Below the pieces are notes generated by a model. It worked only from the letters and a program-made list of their open reading frames with translations. It made no database searches and was not told the origin of the DNA. Below are positions 16,589 to 26,885 of a DNA stretch of 64,000 nt, one piece after another. Source of the DNA: an uncultured Bacteroidota bacterium (GTDB lineage: Bacteria > Bacteroidota > Bacteroidia > JADZBD01); the NCBI GenBank assembly GCA_937924855.1, contig CALEYQ010000080.1, positions 1-64,000 of the forward strand. The letters are read 5' to 3'. The position numbers and the translations under genes are program-made. Within the stretch, counting starts at the first letter, position 1. The number at the start of each line of letters is the position of its first letter.

Positions 16589-16672
16589 GACCCGGCGACA
16601 ATTTCCGGCCCATAGTCGAAACATTTTGGAAATAAGGCAAGGCTTCCTTACATTTAAAAAAATTATAACCCT

Positions 16673-17902
16673 ATGAACCCAATTTTTACCCGAGTTTTAT
16701 TGCTTTCCATGTTTTCCGGCTCACTACTATTCGCGCAAAGCTGGCCAAATATAGACACCACCAACGGCAGATATTGGTCGAATGTATTTCCCAATGTTAC
16801 CGTTACCAGCAATATCCAGTACGGACAGGCCATGAATCTGAACAACTCCAACCAAAATCTATTCCTGGATATTTATCAGCCCACAGGCGACACCGTATCC
16901 CGCCGACCCGTTATTATTCTTGCCCATGGGGGGAGTTTCATAGGAGGCTCTAAAACCAGTACCGATTTGGTTACCCTTTCGACAGAATTTGCTAAAAAGG
17001 GCTATGTAGTAGCTTCTATTTCCTACAGATTGGGCATTGGATTCCCCATCGATTCTGTCAACGCAACAAAAGCCGTAATCAGGGCAACTCAGGACATGAA
17101 GGCTGCAGTAAGATTTTTCAGGCAGGATGCTTTGGGTTCCAACACCTACAAAACCCACCCTAATTATGTTTTTGCCGGGGGTGTTTCCGCCGGAGCATTT
17201 ATGGGACTTCACCTGGCATATCTTGACAAACTTTCCGAAGTGCCTTCCTGGGTTAATATTGCTTCGTTGGGGGGACTGGATGGAAACAGCGGTAATCCCG
17301 GATACTCTCATAAAGTTAATGCCGTTATCAACCTTTGCGGAGCCCTTGGTGATTCAACCTGGATTGAACCCGGCGACATTCCCTTTGTAAGTATGCATGG
17401 CAATAACGACAATACCGTTCCCTTTGGCACCGCCATGATTTATATTTCTTCTTTTCCCATTATGGTGGTTGACGGTTCAGCATCCTTAAAGCTGAGAGCA
17501 GACAATGTCGGGGTGCCAAACAGCTTTCATCCCTGGTGGGGTGCGGGTCATACACCGTTTATCAGTAACGCCACTTACATGGACAGCACCATTACCTTCG
17601 TAAAAACCTTTTTGAGGCCCTTGCTGGGAGCTCCATCAACCACAGGAGTTTCTGAATCCACAGATTTTTCAGTGAAGCTATTTCCAAATCCTTCAACCGG
17701 TCTGGTGAACATTTCCGGAAACTTTTCCGGCCAGACACAAATAAATCTGATTGATCTTGGCGGAAAAATTCTTTTTGAGGAAGCCATCCGAAACCAAACT
17801 CAATCCTTCGACTTTAGTTTCCTTGCACCCGGTGTATATTTTATCCGGATACAAAATGAATCCGGAGGCACCTTAACCCGTAAACTCATTATTGGAAGGT
17901 AA
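16673..17902 (+). CDS. Secreted alpha/beta hydrolase (esterase-like) with T9SS type A sorting domain
   Basis: Extracellular hydrolase of 409 aa. After a signal peptide (ending SLLFAQ) comes an esterase/lipase-type alpha/beta-hydrolase domain: oxyanion motif ILAHGGSFIGGS near residue 84, nucleophile elbow GGVSAGAF near 168, and a candidate catalytic His in WWGAGHTPF near 300. The final 75 residues (VKLFPNPSTGLVNIS, GGKILFEE, LAPGVYFIRI, RKLIIGR) form a type A C-terminal domain that directs export by the type IX system and is then removed. The ester substrate is unknown. Confidence 0.88.
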   Translation: MNPIFTRVLLLSMFSGSLLFAQSWPNIDTTNGRYWSNVFPNVTVTSNIQYGQAMNLNNSNQNLFLDIYQPTGDTVSRRPVIILAHGGSFIGGSKTSTDLVTLSTEFAKKGYVVASISYRLGIGFPIDSVNATKAVIRATQDMKAAVRFFRQDALGSNTYKTHPNYVFAGGVSAGAFMGLHLAYLDKLSEVPSWVNIASLGGLDGNSGNPGYSHKVNAVINLCGALGDSTWIEPGDIPFVSMHGNNDNTVPFGTAMIYISSFPIMVVDGSASLKLRADNVGVPNSFHPWWGAGHTPFISNATYMDSTITFVKTFLRPLLGAPSTTGVSESTDFSVKLFPNPSTGLVNISGNFSGQTQINLIDLGGKILFEEAIRNQTQSFDFSFLAPGVYFIRIQNESGGTLTRKLIIGR

Positions 17903-17905
17903 GTA

Positions 17906-18058
17906 ATGACCAAACTCAGAAAAATAGGGATCATAGGATGCGTGGCGGTGATTCTCATTTCTGTGCTATTGTCATTTTCCGACAGGCATTTTATGGCCCT
18001 TCCTTTTTTGCTTCCGTTTATGGTAATGTTGCTGATTGATTTTTCAAGGAAAAAATAA
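17906..18058 (+). CDS. Small two-helix membrane protein, hypothetical
   Basis: A 50-aa ORF from ATG at 17906 to TAA at 18058, in the gap between two type IX cargo genes. It has a basic N-terminus (MTKLRKIG), a hydrophobic helix (about residues 7-24), then RH and a second hydrophobic helix (about 29-45, FMALPFLLPFMVMLLIDF), ending SRKK. The spacing (3 bases after the upstream stop, 4 bases before the next start) and the positive-inside charge pattern favour a real gene. I do not recognise a family. Confidence 0.5.
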   Translation: MTKLRKIGIIGCVAVILISVLLSFSDRHFMALPFLLPFMVMLLIDFSRKK

Positions 18059-18062
18059 TCGC

Positions 18063-20138
18063 ATGAATCCAGGGGTTCGTTCTTCCCTATTTTTTATTCT
18101 GCTTACGGGTATTTTAAATGCCCAAAATGGATTCATTTCCCTGCCCTCCTTGCCGGGAATTTCCAAATCGGAAGTTTTCGTTTTAAGCGGAGCAAAAACT
18201 TCCTATTGTTTCATGCCTGATCGCTACCTGATTTATGAGGGGGCGGAAGTAAAAGAAGAAGTCGGGCTTCAACACCCGGCACAAAGGGTGTCTCCGAAAG
18301 GAATTTTACCTTACCAACATTACCTCAATGTATATCTTCCCGCATTTCCCGGAGGCCTTACCGATTTACCTGTTTACAGGGGTCTTGTTTATGAAAGCCT
18401 GATAGGTGATCTGAGTCTGTTATTTTTCTATGACAGGGGAATTTTACACCATGGTTTTTACACAGATCTTGAATTGAACCAAAAATTATTCGAAATTTCT
18501 TCTTCGGCTCCCACCACTTTTTCAACATATCTTGGAGGACAAAACCCTGATGAGGGAATGGGCATTGACCACGATGCAGCCGGCAACATTATTATTACCG
18601 GCTATACCCAAAGCCTGAATTTTCCGGTAACCCAACCTGCCTTGCAGGACACCAGTCGTGGACTTTACGATGGCTTTATTTCAAAATTTGATCCTTCCGG
18701 AAATCTGATCTGGTCAACCTATTACGGAAGCTCGGCCGATGATTTTCTCAATAAATTAGTTTGCGGACCCGACAATTCCATTTATGTTGTGGGTCATACT
18801 CCCGGAACCGACCTGCCCCTTTCCTCAAATCCCTTTCAGGCGACAAATGCCGGAAGCTACGATGCTTTCGTTATTAAATTAAATGCCTCGGGACAAAGGG
18901 TATGGGCAACTTATTTTGGTGGGCCGGGTGGCGATCTGGGTCTGGATATCACCATCGACAATCAGCAGAATATTTTTTTCGGGGGCAGCACCTCCGGGCT
19001 CTCGCTTCCCACCACCGCCGGTTGTTTTCAAAATTCAAATAATGGTCCGTTGGATGCCTGGCTGGCAAAGTTCTCAAGCGGGGGCAGTCGCATCTGGTGT
19101 ACTTTTTTCGGAGGCAGTGCCAGTGAGGACTTACATGCCGTAACAACCGACAACCAGGGAAATGTAATTATGGTGGGGGGAACCTACAGCCAGGACCTTC
19201 CGGTTTCCAACGGGTGTTTCCAAAATGTGAACCTGGGGGTGGCTGATGTATTTGTTGTAAAGTTTAATTCGCTTGGACAACGGATTTTTGCCACTTATAT
19301 AGGAGGTAATGCAGCGGAAGACGCCTATGGCATTAAAACAGATGACTTTAATAACATAATTATCAGCGGCTATACTTCCAGCCTTGACTTCCCGGTAACT
19401 GCCAATTGCTTTCAATCAAATCTCGCCTCCGGAACGGATCTGTTCGTACTGAAATTATCACCCACAGGGGGCATGGGATGGGCCACATATTTCGGTGGAA
19501 ACGGAAATGAATTCCTATATGGCATGGATACAAAAGGCGATCGTAAATATATCCTTGCTGCCAGCACTACAAGCACCAATTTGCCCGTAATAGGTCCTGC
19601 ACCGTTTTCCTCGCCTCAGGGAAACACAGATATTTTCTTTGTAAAATTTAACGATTTTGGATTTCCTGCCTTCTCCTCCTACTACGGAGGATCTAACGCA
19701 GACGAACCCCGTGGCATTTCCGTAGATACCGCCTCAGGTTATTTTTGTATCACCGGCTTTACCTATTCAAACAATTTCCCCGTTTCTTCGAATCCCTACC
19801 AGGCAACCCCTGCGGGATCAGGAGATGCCATTCTTTTTTGTTTAGATGGAAGTCCGGATCTAACCACAAATACCACTGCATACCCACAACCTCAGGTTCG
19901 GATTTTTCCAAATCCATTATGGGGAACGGTTCTGAATTTTGAATTGCCTGCAGGAGAAATGCTAAGGCAAATATCCATCCGGGACATTTCGGGGCAGCTT
20001 TTGTTTCAGGAGGTACCTGAAATATCGAAAAATAATTCCGGGAGTATTATTATTCCTGCTTTAAAAAATGGCTCCTATCTTATTGAGTTTCAGATTGGAG
20101 ATGTAAGCCACTTTGAAAAACTCATTATTGTAAGATAA
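18063..20138 (+). CDS. SBBP-repeat (beta-propeller) protein with T9SS type A sorting domain
   Basis: Secreted protein of 691 aa. The start is placed at ATG 18063 because MNPGVRSSLFFILLTGILNAQ is a signal peptide; the frame is open further upstream without one. From about residue 155 there are at least seven copies of a repeat of about 55 residues with the pattern W-x-T-Y-x-G-G ... D-x-x-G-N-I-x-x-x-G-x-T-x-S-x-x-F-P-x-x, the SBBP/beta-propeller repeat. The last 80 residues (VRIFPNPLWGTVLNFE ... LIEFQIG ... KLIIVR) are a type A sorting domain. A ligand is not predictable. Confidence 0.88.
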   Translation: MNPGVRSSLFFILLTGILNAQNGFISLPSLPGISKSEVFVLSGAKTSYCFMPDRYLIYEGAEVKEEVGLQHPAQRVSPKGILPYQHYLNVYLPAFPGGLTDLPVYRGLVYESLIGDLSLLFFYDRGILHHGFYTDLELNQKLFEISSSAPTTFSTYLGGQNPDEGMGIDHDAAGNIIITGYTQSLNFPVTQPALQDTSRGLYDGFISKFDPSGNLIWSTYYGSSADDFLNKLVCGPDNSIYVVGHTPGTDLPLSSNPFQATNAGSYDAFVIKLNASGQRVWATYFGGPGGDLGLDITIDNQQNIFFGGSTSGLSLPTTAGCFQNSNNGPLDAWLAKFSSGGSRIWCTFFGGSASEDLHAVTTDNQGNVIMVGGTYSQDLPVSNGCFQNVNLGVADVFVVKFNSLGQRIFATYIGGNAAEDAYGIKTDDFNNIIISGYTSSLDFPVTANCFQSNLASGTDLFVLKLSPTGGMGWATYFGGNGNEFLYGMDTKGDRKYILAASTTSTNLPVIGPAPFSSPQGNTDIFFVKFNDFGFPAFSSYYGGSNADEPRGISVDTASGYFCITGFTYSNNFPVSSNPYQATPAGSGDAILFCLDGSPDLTTNTTAYPQPQVRIFPNPLWGTVLNFELPAGEMLRQISIRDISGQLLFQEVPEISKNNSGSIIIPALKNGSYLIEFQIGDVSHFEKLIIVR

Positions 20139-20206
20139 TTTTTTTACTACCCTTTAAACCTTTTACAAAAAGCCCCGTCTGACTATTAAACGAAAAAACA
20201 CCGCTT

Positions 20207-21070
20207 ATGAAAACCCTGATGAAAATTGCATTTGCTTTAATAATGGGAACCGGTCTTATGCTATCCGGATGCCGTAAAGAAAAAGAAGATAATGATACCA
20301 CGGCAACTTCCGATAATGCCTTTGCAGAAGCGGCCTTCAATGATTTGGCCACTATTGCCGAGCAAGGATCAACCGGAAACGTTTCTTCATTTAAAAACGG
20401 GGAAAACGGAAGTTTGTTAAGTCATTGTGCAAGCGTTAGATTCGACACCCTCAATTCATCCAATACGGATACATTGACCATTGACTTCGGACCTACCAAC
20501 TGTCCTTGTCACGATGGACGAAATCGTCGTGGGAAAATATTTGTTTATTACACAGGAGGTATGCGCTATCGTGATTCCGGACTGGTAGCCACCATTGTTC
20601 CCTCAAATTACTTTGTTAACAATCATCAGATACTCGGGACAAAAACCGTTGAAAACAAAGGACACCTTCCCTCATCAGGGAACAGGCTTACCTGGGTAAT
20701 AAATGTTAACGGCTCAGTTATAAAAGCCGATAACGGCGGCACCGTAACCTGGACCACCAACAAAACAAAAGTTCTGGTAGCAGGAGAAACCAGTTACAAC
20801 GGACCCATAAACTGGCTGATTGCAAAATGGGAGTTAACGGGAACCGTTTCCGGAACCGCGGCCAGCGGAGAAAATTTTACCGGACAAACTGTTACTCCTT
20901 TATTGAGGGATATGACCTGCGGACAATACCGTCGCTTTTTCACCAAGGGTCGTTTTGATTTTACTCCGGGAAACAAGCCCACACGAAAAGTAGATTTTGG
21001 TAATGGAGACTGTGATAATCAGGCCACGGTAACTATTGGGAACCGGACCTATACCATTTCCATGTACTGA
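20207..21070 (+). CDS. Hypothetical lipoprotein
   Basis: A 287-aa protein with a clear lipobox (MKTLMKIAFALIMGTGLMLSGC, cysteine at residue 22), so it is probably lipidated and membrane-anchored. The mature part is beta-rich and Thr/Asn/Gly-rich, with cysteine-bearing stretches such as DFGPTNCPCHDGRNRRGKI near residue 100. I recognise no characterised domain. It follows the propeller gene by 68 bases and is closed by the terminator at 21091. Confidence 0.75.
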   Translation: MKTLMKIAFALIMGTGLMLSGCRKEKEDNDTTATSDNAFAEAAFNDLATIAEQGSTGNVSSFKNGENGSLLSHCASVRFDTLNSSNTDTLTIDFGPTNCPCHDGRNRRGKIFVYYTGGMRYRDSGLVATIVPSNYFVNNHQILGTKTVENKGHLPSSGNRLTWVINVNGSVIKADNGGTVTWTTNKTKVLVAGETSYNGPINWLIAKWELTGTVSGTAASGENFTGQTVTPLLRDMTCGQYRRFFTKGRFDFTPGNKPTRKVDFGNGDCDNQATVTIGNRTYTISMY

Positions 21071-21090
21071 TTTTCCGAAAAGGAATTATC

Positions 21091-21114
21091 AAGGCCCCGG
21101 AAGGGGCCTTTTTT
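21091..21114 (+). terminator. Bidirectional rho-independent terminator between the lipoprotein gene and ispF
   Basis: Perfect 8-bp stem AAGGCCCC / GGGGCCTT with GGAA loop, followed by a T tract. The ispF stop codon lies in the T tract, so the hairpin can serve both convergent genes. Confidence 0.88.
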
Positions 21115-21604
21115 ATTTGATAAGAACCACCGCATAAGCGGCAACCCCTTCTTCACGCCCCACAAATCCCATTTTCTCATTGGTGGTTGCCTTAATGGAA
21201 ATACAGGATTCATCAACCTCAAGAATGTGAGCGAGCGCTGCTTTCATGGGAACTATAAAGGGTGAAATTTTGGGATTCTCCAGGCAAACGGTGGCATCAA
21301 TGTTGCCAACTGAAAATCCTTTACTTTTTATAAGCACCATGGTTTTTTCCAGTAATCTTTTGCTGTCGATGCCTTTGTATTGGGAATCGGTATCGGGAAA
21401 ATGAAAACCGATATCGGGCAAGCCGGCAGCGCCAAGCAGTGCGTCGCAAAGTGCGTGAATCAAAACATCTGCATCGGAATGACCCACAGCACCCTTGTTC
21501 CCGGGAATGGTTACACCGCCCAGATGAAAAGGAATTCCTTCCATCAGGCGGTGTACATCAAATCCAAATCCAATGCGAAAATTCACGGGTTTATTTAGGT
21601 CCAT
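21113..21604 (-). CDS. ispF: 2-C-methyl-D-erythritol 2,4-cyclodiphosphate synthase
   Basis: Fifth enzyme of the non-mevalonate isoprenoid pathway. The metal-binding motif GFDVHRLMEG near the N-terminus, GHSDADVLIHALCDALLGAAG, IGFHFPDTD and the C-terminal TTNEKMGFVGREEGVAAYA are all diagnostic. The start is put at ATG 21604 (MDLNKPVNFRIGFGFDVH, 163 aa), the usual IspF length; a longer in-frame start at 21646 would add 14 unconserved residues. It overlaps the 3' end of porV by 14 bases, so translation is probably coupled. Confidence 0.95.
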   Translation of the reverse strand: MDLNKPVNFRIGFGFDVHRLMEGIPFHLGGVTIPGNKGAVGHSDADVLIHALCDALLGAAGLPDIGFHFPDTDSQYKGIDSKRLLEKTMVLIKSKGFSVGNIDATVCLENPKISPFIVPMKAALAHILEVDESCISIKATTNEKMGFVGREEGVAAYAVVLIK

Positions 21605-22826
21605 CGCCTCCGTCGCTGTTCTGACTTTTGAAGGCTTCCAAATCAAAGTGAAGGGTAAACCTCAGGGTGTTCTGAAGCGGATGGCGCTGAACGGTAGGAA
21701 TCAGGTAAGCCATATCCAGACCGAATACATTATAGCGCAAGCCCATACCCAGGGTAAAATATTTCCGGTTTCCTTTGGTCTCATGCTCATGAAAATATCC
21801 GGCACGAATAGCAAATTGTTTATTATACCAATATTCCATTCCTCCGCTCAGGTTATACTCACGCAATTCTTCCTGAAATCCTGCAGGGGCATCATTAAAG
21901 GAACCAAACATACCGCTTACCACCGACCGGTTTGGGTCTTTCCCGGCATCTATTATGTAGCTTCCGTTGGCATCCTTAATGGGATTTCCCTGTGCATCTC
22001 TTTTATAAGATGGAGGAGTGGGAACCATCATTTTATTGATATCCACATTAAATGCGATTGAATTATACTCATCAAGTTCCATTTCCAAACCTGAGCCCAG
22101 TCGCATGTTGATTGGAATAAAATCTTTTACGCCGGTATTGGTGTATGAAATTTTAGAACCGATATTGGAAAAGTTCAGGCCGGCGGTAACAATAGATTTT
22201 TTGCCACCCACATCTACTTTATCTTTCCGGTAGTAGCAACTGATATCAACGGCAAAAGCCTGTCCGGGTTTTGTGGTAGCACCTCCTGCGCTCTGGCCTC
22301 CGGTAAGGTTTGAATAAATGTAACGGGCGCTTCCTCCCACCGAAAAATCCTCGCCCAGGTTGGTTGAATAGGAGCCATCAAGGGCAAATTCATTGGGATT
22401 AAACTGGCCGATGTTATTTCCGGCAATGTCGGTAAACACAATATTACCCAATGAAAAATAGCGTAAGGAACCGGCAAACATGCCCTTTTTCTTTACGCGG
22501 TAATACCCTGACAGGTAGGCAATATTAATATCCGGAACCAGGGCACGAAGCCAGGGTGTATAGGAAAGGGAAAATCCCATTTTCTTTTTCAGAAATGCCA
22601 TTTTCGCAGGGTTCCAGTGAATGGAATTGGCATCGGGTGAAGAAGCAACACCGGCATCACCCATACCTCCCGCACGGGAGTCGGGGGAAATAATTAAAAA
22701 CGGAACAGCCGTTGTGGGAACATTAATCTGGCCCAGCAATTGGTCTTTGGTGATTCCTCCGCTCTGTGAAACAGCTGCAAAAGAAATCAAGCCGCCAAAA
22801 CCAAGTAAGAAGATCGATCTCAACAT
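21591..22826 (-). CDS. porV: Type IX secretion outer-membrane protein PorV
   Basis: Outer-membrane beta-barrel shuttle of the type IX system that carries cargo to the PorU attachment complex; 411 aa with a signal peptide ending AAVSQ. The family signature is NVPTTAVPFLIISPDSRAGGMGDAG near residue 35, then SIHWNPAKMAFL and a FadL-like barrel. It sits directly downstream of porU on the same strand (36 bases apart), the conserved porU-porV arrangement, with ispF downstream. Confidence 0.96.
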   Translation of the reverse strand: MLRSIFLLGFGGLISFAAVSQSGGITKDQLLGQINVPTTAVPFLIISPDSRAGGMGDAGVASSPDANSIHWNPAKMAFLKKKMGFSLSYTPWLRALVPDINIAYLSGYYRVKKKGMFAGSLRYFSLGNIVFTDIAGNNIGQFNPNEFALDGSYSTNLGEDFSVGGSARYIYSNLTGGQSAGGATTKPGQAFAVDISCYYRKDKVDVGGKKSIVTAGLNFSNIGSKISYTNTGVKDFIPINMRLGSGLEMELDEYNSIAFNVDINKMMVPTPPSYKRDAQGNPIKDANGSYIIDAGKDPNRSVVSGMFGSFNDAPAGFQEELREYNLSGGMEYWYNKQFAIRAGYFHEHETKGNRKYFTLGMGLRYNVFGLDMAYLIPTVQRHPLQNTLRFTLHFDLEAFKSQNSDGGDGPK

Positions 22827-22861
22827 ATTTTCCTTTTCCGAAAGGGGTTTAAAAATAGCAA

Positions 22862-25800
22862 TTATTTTAGAATAACCAGTTTATTGAATTCCTCGGCTTT
22901 TTCGCCCTCAGGGCTCCTCACTTTCACCCGGTAAAAATACACCCCTTTTCCAAGAGGATCGCCAAAATCATCGAGCCCGTCCCAGGGAATGGCTTCACTC
23001 CGGAACCCCGCCGAATGCACCGGGGTGTTGATAGTCTTTATTATTTTTCCGGATACAGTCATAATCTGAATCTGCACTTCCAGTTCCCCGCAGGACTTAT
23101 TATGTTCAAAGAAAAACGAAGTTCTCGTTGTAAAGGGGTTGGGATAATTAAGCACATGCTTTAAGGCAAGGACAGCCGATTGCTCTACAACAAAATCAGT
23201 TACATCCACCGAAGAGTTATTGTACACATCCCATACTTTGAGGGATAGTTGGTGGTGACCACTTGGAAGTTTGGAAAGAGGATACCTGATCGTTCCCGAA
23301 GTATAACTGTTAAGGTCTGAAACATAATAATCATTCAGAATAATGGGATTGGTATTGTTTCCATCCAGAATGGAAACTATATCATGACCAATTCCGTTTC
23401 CAACGGTATTAATCCCATTTGAATCTTTAACCACTGCAAAAATTTCAGGATTTTCATTGGTCAATCCACCGGAGACAAAATTTGCGTCATTCAGGTACAA
23501 TCGGACATCGGGCCCCGTAATATCCACAGGAGCAGTTGTGTCGGAACCGCCTATAACTATGGATACAAAATTGCCGGTTGCATCGGAAGTGCCGTTATGA
23601 CCATAATAGCTCAATTTTCCAAAACCGTATTGATAAGCAATATCTTTGGGAACCACAAAGGAGAAGGAAAAATCTCCATTAACAACACTTACTTTTCCAC
23701 GGTATAAAATACTTTTCTGAGCCTGAAACATTTGGATTGGTAAAGACTGAGGGTCATTTCCAAGTGTATTCAAAGTTGCTTTTTTATCATAAACAACCGG
23801 AAAAACGAGACCGTTAAATGCGGTCAGTTTGTTACCCGAAATGTCTGTTACCTCACCCGTTATGGTTACGCGGCTGAGGGCGCATATGGTATCGGGTTGC
23901 GACATATTCACAGGATTTCCGTTAATGGTTTTGGTTATGATCCGGTGACGGGGATAAGCCAGTGTGAGGGCGGGGTCACAAATCAGTGTAAAGTTCCGGT
24001 GGTTATCGTCGGGAACCAGCGTTGACTTTGTTAACATATTCAGGTCGCCCAGTTTCGGATAAATGCCACCCGGAAGAGTATCGAGTGAAAAGTTATAAAA
24101 GTTGCGGTTTAACACGTAGTTTGGTCCCGAGAATACCAGACGAACCGTTGTAAACAAACCAATGCCTCCCCCTTTTGGATTCAGCAAAACATATTCGCCT
24201 GCCGAAACCCGACCCGGATCATCCCAGCGTGTAAATTCGCAGGTGGCGGTAAAAAATAAAGGGAGGTTGCAAATATTTGTCCATCCATTAATTTGCGAAA
24301 CCTCAATTATCCTTTCATGCGCCAAACCTACTTCTCCACCATGTCCGATATAGTTAAAAATAAGACAGCCTCTTTCTATTCTCCTGTTGATGGCATTAAC
24401 CACTTCGGGATACCGGTTCCCACCCGGGGTTGAAACCTGGGGATAGGCATCCAGGTAAATCTTATCCAGATTATAATTCCGGTAATTATTAGTAATAAAG
24501 GTTGTGATTTGCTCGGTTTGATTGAGGTGGATGCTGAAGTCTTCATCGTCGGCAACAAAGCAAAGGATGTTTCTCCAATCACCAAAAGAATTACAGGTGC
24601 TTGAATTTCCGCAAATAGGACTGTTCCCTTCCTCGACGGTTCCCGGAGTAGAATAATAACGCAGAATTTTATTTACAACGGCTTTGGCATCAGAGGCATT
24701 TTTCACGGGGAGCCTTCCTATACCTGCATCCGGTTTATCAGGATCGCCGGGGTTCCAGTTTCCTTCACTGGGGCCCAATTGAACAAAAAAATCATCCGAA
24801 ACATAGCTACGGATGGGGTCATTGGAATTTACGGAATGGTAGGTGGGAATAAAATTGGTATTGTTTAATACCCGGTACTTATTGTCGTAGGACCCATCGC
24901 CGAACAACAAAACATATTTGGGAAGGTCATTGGGGCCTGTGGCACGTTCATAAAACATCCGAATAAAATCACGGATGGCAGAAACATCCTGCGAGCCGGA
25001 TGAAAATTCATTGTAAATCTGACCGGGGGTTACTACCACATAGCTAAGGTTATCCTGGTTGAGGTGGAACTCGCCCAGCTGGGCAGCCTCGGTTAAAAAG
25101 GAGGGATGACTTACGATAATATAATCGGTCTGTGGAAGGCCATGAAGGTTTTGGTTTCCAACCCGATAAAAAAGCTTGGGTGCCGGAAAATTGGATCCTG
25201 AAAACGCAATAAAAGTTCTGAGACTATCGGATGGAACCCTGAATTCGGCTGTGTTTCCGTTCAGTGCATAAAGCTGATTAACCGGATTGATGGAATTTGT
25301 AACATCCCAAAAAATGGCAGAACTACCGGGAACGGTTACATTATATTGAGCCAGATTCCCGGTTCCCAAAGAAGCTGCATCGCGAAAAATGAGGGGAGTA
25401 TTTCCTGAAAAAACGAGTTGGCGGCGCGCCACAACCTCGATATAATTTAACCAGCCAACTGCAGGTGAAGGAGTAGTTTTGGTAATGGTGATGCCAATAT
25501 TAGAAGAAGAAGGGGTAAAACTCCCGCAACCGTAACCCGGCTGGGCGTAAATGGCGGCATAATAATTCACGTCAGTTCCGCCGCAGGAGACAGAGAAGTT
25601 CATGGAACCTGAAACCACATTATAATTACTTGGGCTGAGATGTGACCTACCCATCATTGAAACATACACCTTTACGGGAGCAGAAATGTCGATGTTGGGA
25701 AACTGAAAAGGAACCGTGTAGGAATTCACAACATCAAAATACTCACCAAACCATTCCCGGCCTGATTTAATAAGATTGACGGCATCATTTTCGTAAAACT

Positions 25801-26794
25801 GATGATCGTCGAAAGAAAAAACCTGATGTGTGGGGGCCCCGGGGTTACTGTTGCGTGAACTGATTCTTTTGCCGGGGCCAAGATCGGTCGTGACAAAATA
25901 ATAAGTAGTGTCGCTGTATTTGTGTGTATTATGAACAAACCTTGTGCAGGCAAAGGTGGTGTCGTACCTCCAGGTATGGGGAGAAGAACCGTAAAAAAGA
26001 ACATAATCGGTTGAGTCGAACTTGCCGGGGTTCCCACCGTCAAAAACAAAAATTGCATTTTCGGTCAAGTCGTCGCGGCGCGGTGCACTATTTGCATATG
26101 GAAGCTGACCACCCCCGTTTCCATAAATTCTGATATCACCGGGGTTCAAGGCGCTCATATCGTAGCCCATGTTAAGGAACTGGGTATATCCCAACCGATA
26201 GATACCTGAATTAGTTACACCTATTTTATACCAATTTCCCGTGGCAAGTACCGAGTTGGATGCCCACTGGGAAGCCATGGAATTATATCGGGCAAGAGGC
26301 TTCTGTCCGTCCGGAAATTCAAGTTTCAGGTCAAACGAAGTGAGCTTTTCAAAGCGTGAATTTTTGTTTTGTGCTCTGAGGGGGTTAATTTTAATCAGGG
26401 CGTAATATTCCTTTTTTATTTCCGCAACCTGCACTTCAACGCTGAAATCTGCCGGGAATTGCTGTAACACCTTTGATCCGTAATTGCGTACGGTATTTTC
26501 CTCATCGGCCGAAAGGTTCATGGTTGTGGTATTCATCAAAACGGCAGATATTCTGCCCGGATGGCCACCGTTAAGTTTTTCCTTAAAAAAATAAACCGGC
26601 AGGGGGTTTTCGGGCCCTCCGGGATATTGGGCTCCTTCAAAGTACAAGTAGCTGATTTTCTGCCCATCGGGCATTTCCTGAACCCCGGGGGGAGCCCACG
26701 CAATCTCCTGCTTGCCCCTGCTTTTCTGTCCAAACAGCTGAGGTTGAAAAAAAAGGAAAAAGAAAAAGGCAACCCGGAAGAATTTCTTCGTCAT
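22862..26794 (-). CDS. porU: Type IX secretion C-terminal signal peptidase PorU
   Basis: Very large surface protease of 1310 aa that removes type A sorting domains from cargo. A signal peptide (MTKKFFRVAFFFFLFFQPQLFGQ, start at 26794) is followed by a long N-terminal region, then a gingipain-like C25 peptidase domain with the catalytic His in FNYIGHGGEVGLAHERI near residue 815 and Cys in FFTATCEFTRWDDPG near 850. The C-terminus (LNYPNPFTTRTSFFFEH ... GKGVYFYRVKV) is a CTD-like domain that PorU keeps. The frame is open to 26827, but the signal peptide favours the later start. Confidence 0.95.
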   Translation of the reverse strand: MTKKFFRVAFFFFLFFQPQLFGQKSRGKQEIAWAPPGVQEMPDGQKISYLYFEGAQYPGGPENPLPVYFFKEKLNGGHPGRISAVLMNTTTMNLSADEENTVRNYGSKVLQQFPADFSVEVQVAEIKKEYYALIKINPLRAQNKNSRFEKLTSFDLKLEFPDGQKPLARYNSMASQWASNSVLATGNWYKIGVTNSGIYRLGYTQFLNMGYDMSALNPGDIRIYGNGGGQLPYANSAPRRDDLTENAIFVFDGGNPGKFDSTDYVLFYGSSPHTWRYDTTFACTRFVHNTHKYSDTTYYFVTTDLGPGKRISSRNSNPGAPTHQVFSFDDHQFYENDAVNLIKSGREWFGEYFDVVNSYTVPFQFPNIDISAPVKVYVSMMGRSHLSPSNYNVVSGSMNFSVSCGGTDVNYYAAIYAQPGYGCGSFTPSSSNIGITITKTTPSPAVGWLNYIEVVARRQLVFSGNTPLIFRDAASLGTGNLAQYNVTVPGSSAIFWDVTNSINPVNQLYALNGNTAEFRVPSDSLRTFIAFSGSNFPAPKLFYRVGNQNLHGLPQTDYIIVSHPSFLTEAAQLGEFHLNQDNLSYVVVTPGQIYNEFSSGSQDVSAIRDFIRMFYERATGPNDLPKYVLLFGDGSYDNKYRVLNNTNFIPTYHSVNSNDPIRSYVSDDFFVQLGPSEGNWNPGDPDKPDAGIGRLPVKNASDAKAVVNKILRYYSTPGTVEEGNSPICGNSSTCNSFGDWRNILCFVADDEDFSIHLNQTEQITTFITNNYRNYNLDKIYLDAYPQVSTPGGNRYPEVVNAINRRIERGCLIFNYIGHGGEVGLAHERIIEVSQINGWTNICNLPLFFTATCEFTRWDDPGRVSAGEYVLLNPKGGGIGLFTTVRLVFSGPNYVLNRNFYNFSLDTLPGGIYPKLGDLNMLTKSTLVPDDNHRNFTLICDPALTLAYPRHRIITKTINGNPVNMSQPDTICALSRVTITGEVTDISGNKLTAFNGLVFPVVYDKKATLNTLGNDPQSLPIQMFQAQKSILYRGKVSVVNGDFSFSFVVPKDIAYQYGFGKLSYYGHNGTSDATGNFVSIVIGGSDTTAPVDITGPDVRLYLNDANFVSGGLTNENPEIFAVVKDSNGINTVGNGIGHDIVSILDGNNTNPIILNDYYVSDLNSYTSGTIRYPLSKLPSGHHQLSLKVWDVYNNSSVDVTDFVVEQSAVLALKHVLNYPNPFTTRTSFFFEHNKSCGELEVQIQIMTVSGKIIKTINTPVHSAGFRSEAIPWDGLDDFGDPLGKGVYFYRVKVRSPEGEKAEEFNKLVILK

Positions 26795-26885
26795 TCCCAT
26801 AGGTTCAAATGTAGGCATTTGGAGCATTATTCCGGCTTAACGGAAATTTCCATAATGTATTGTATTTCAATTTAAAGTTTTATTT

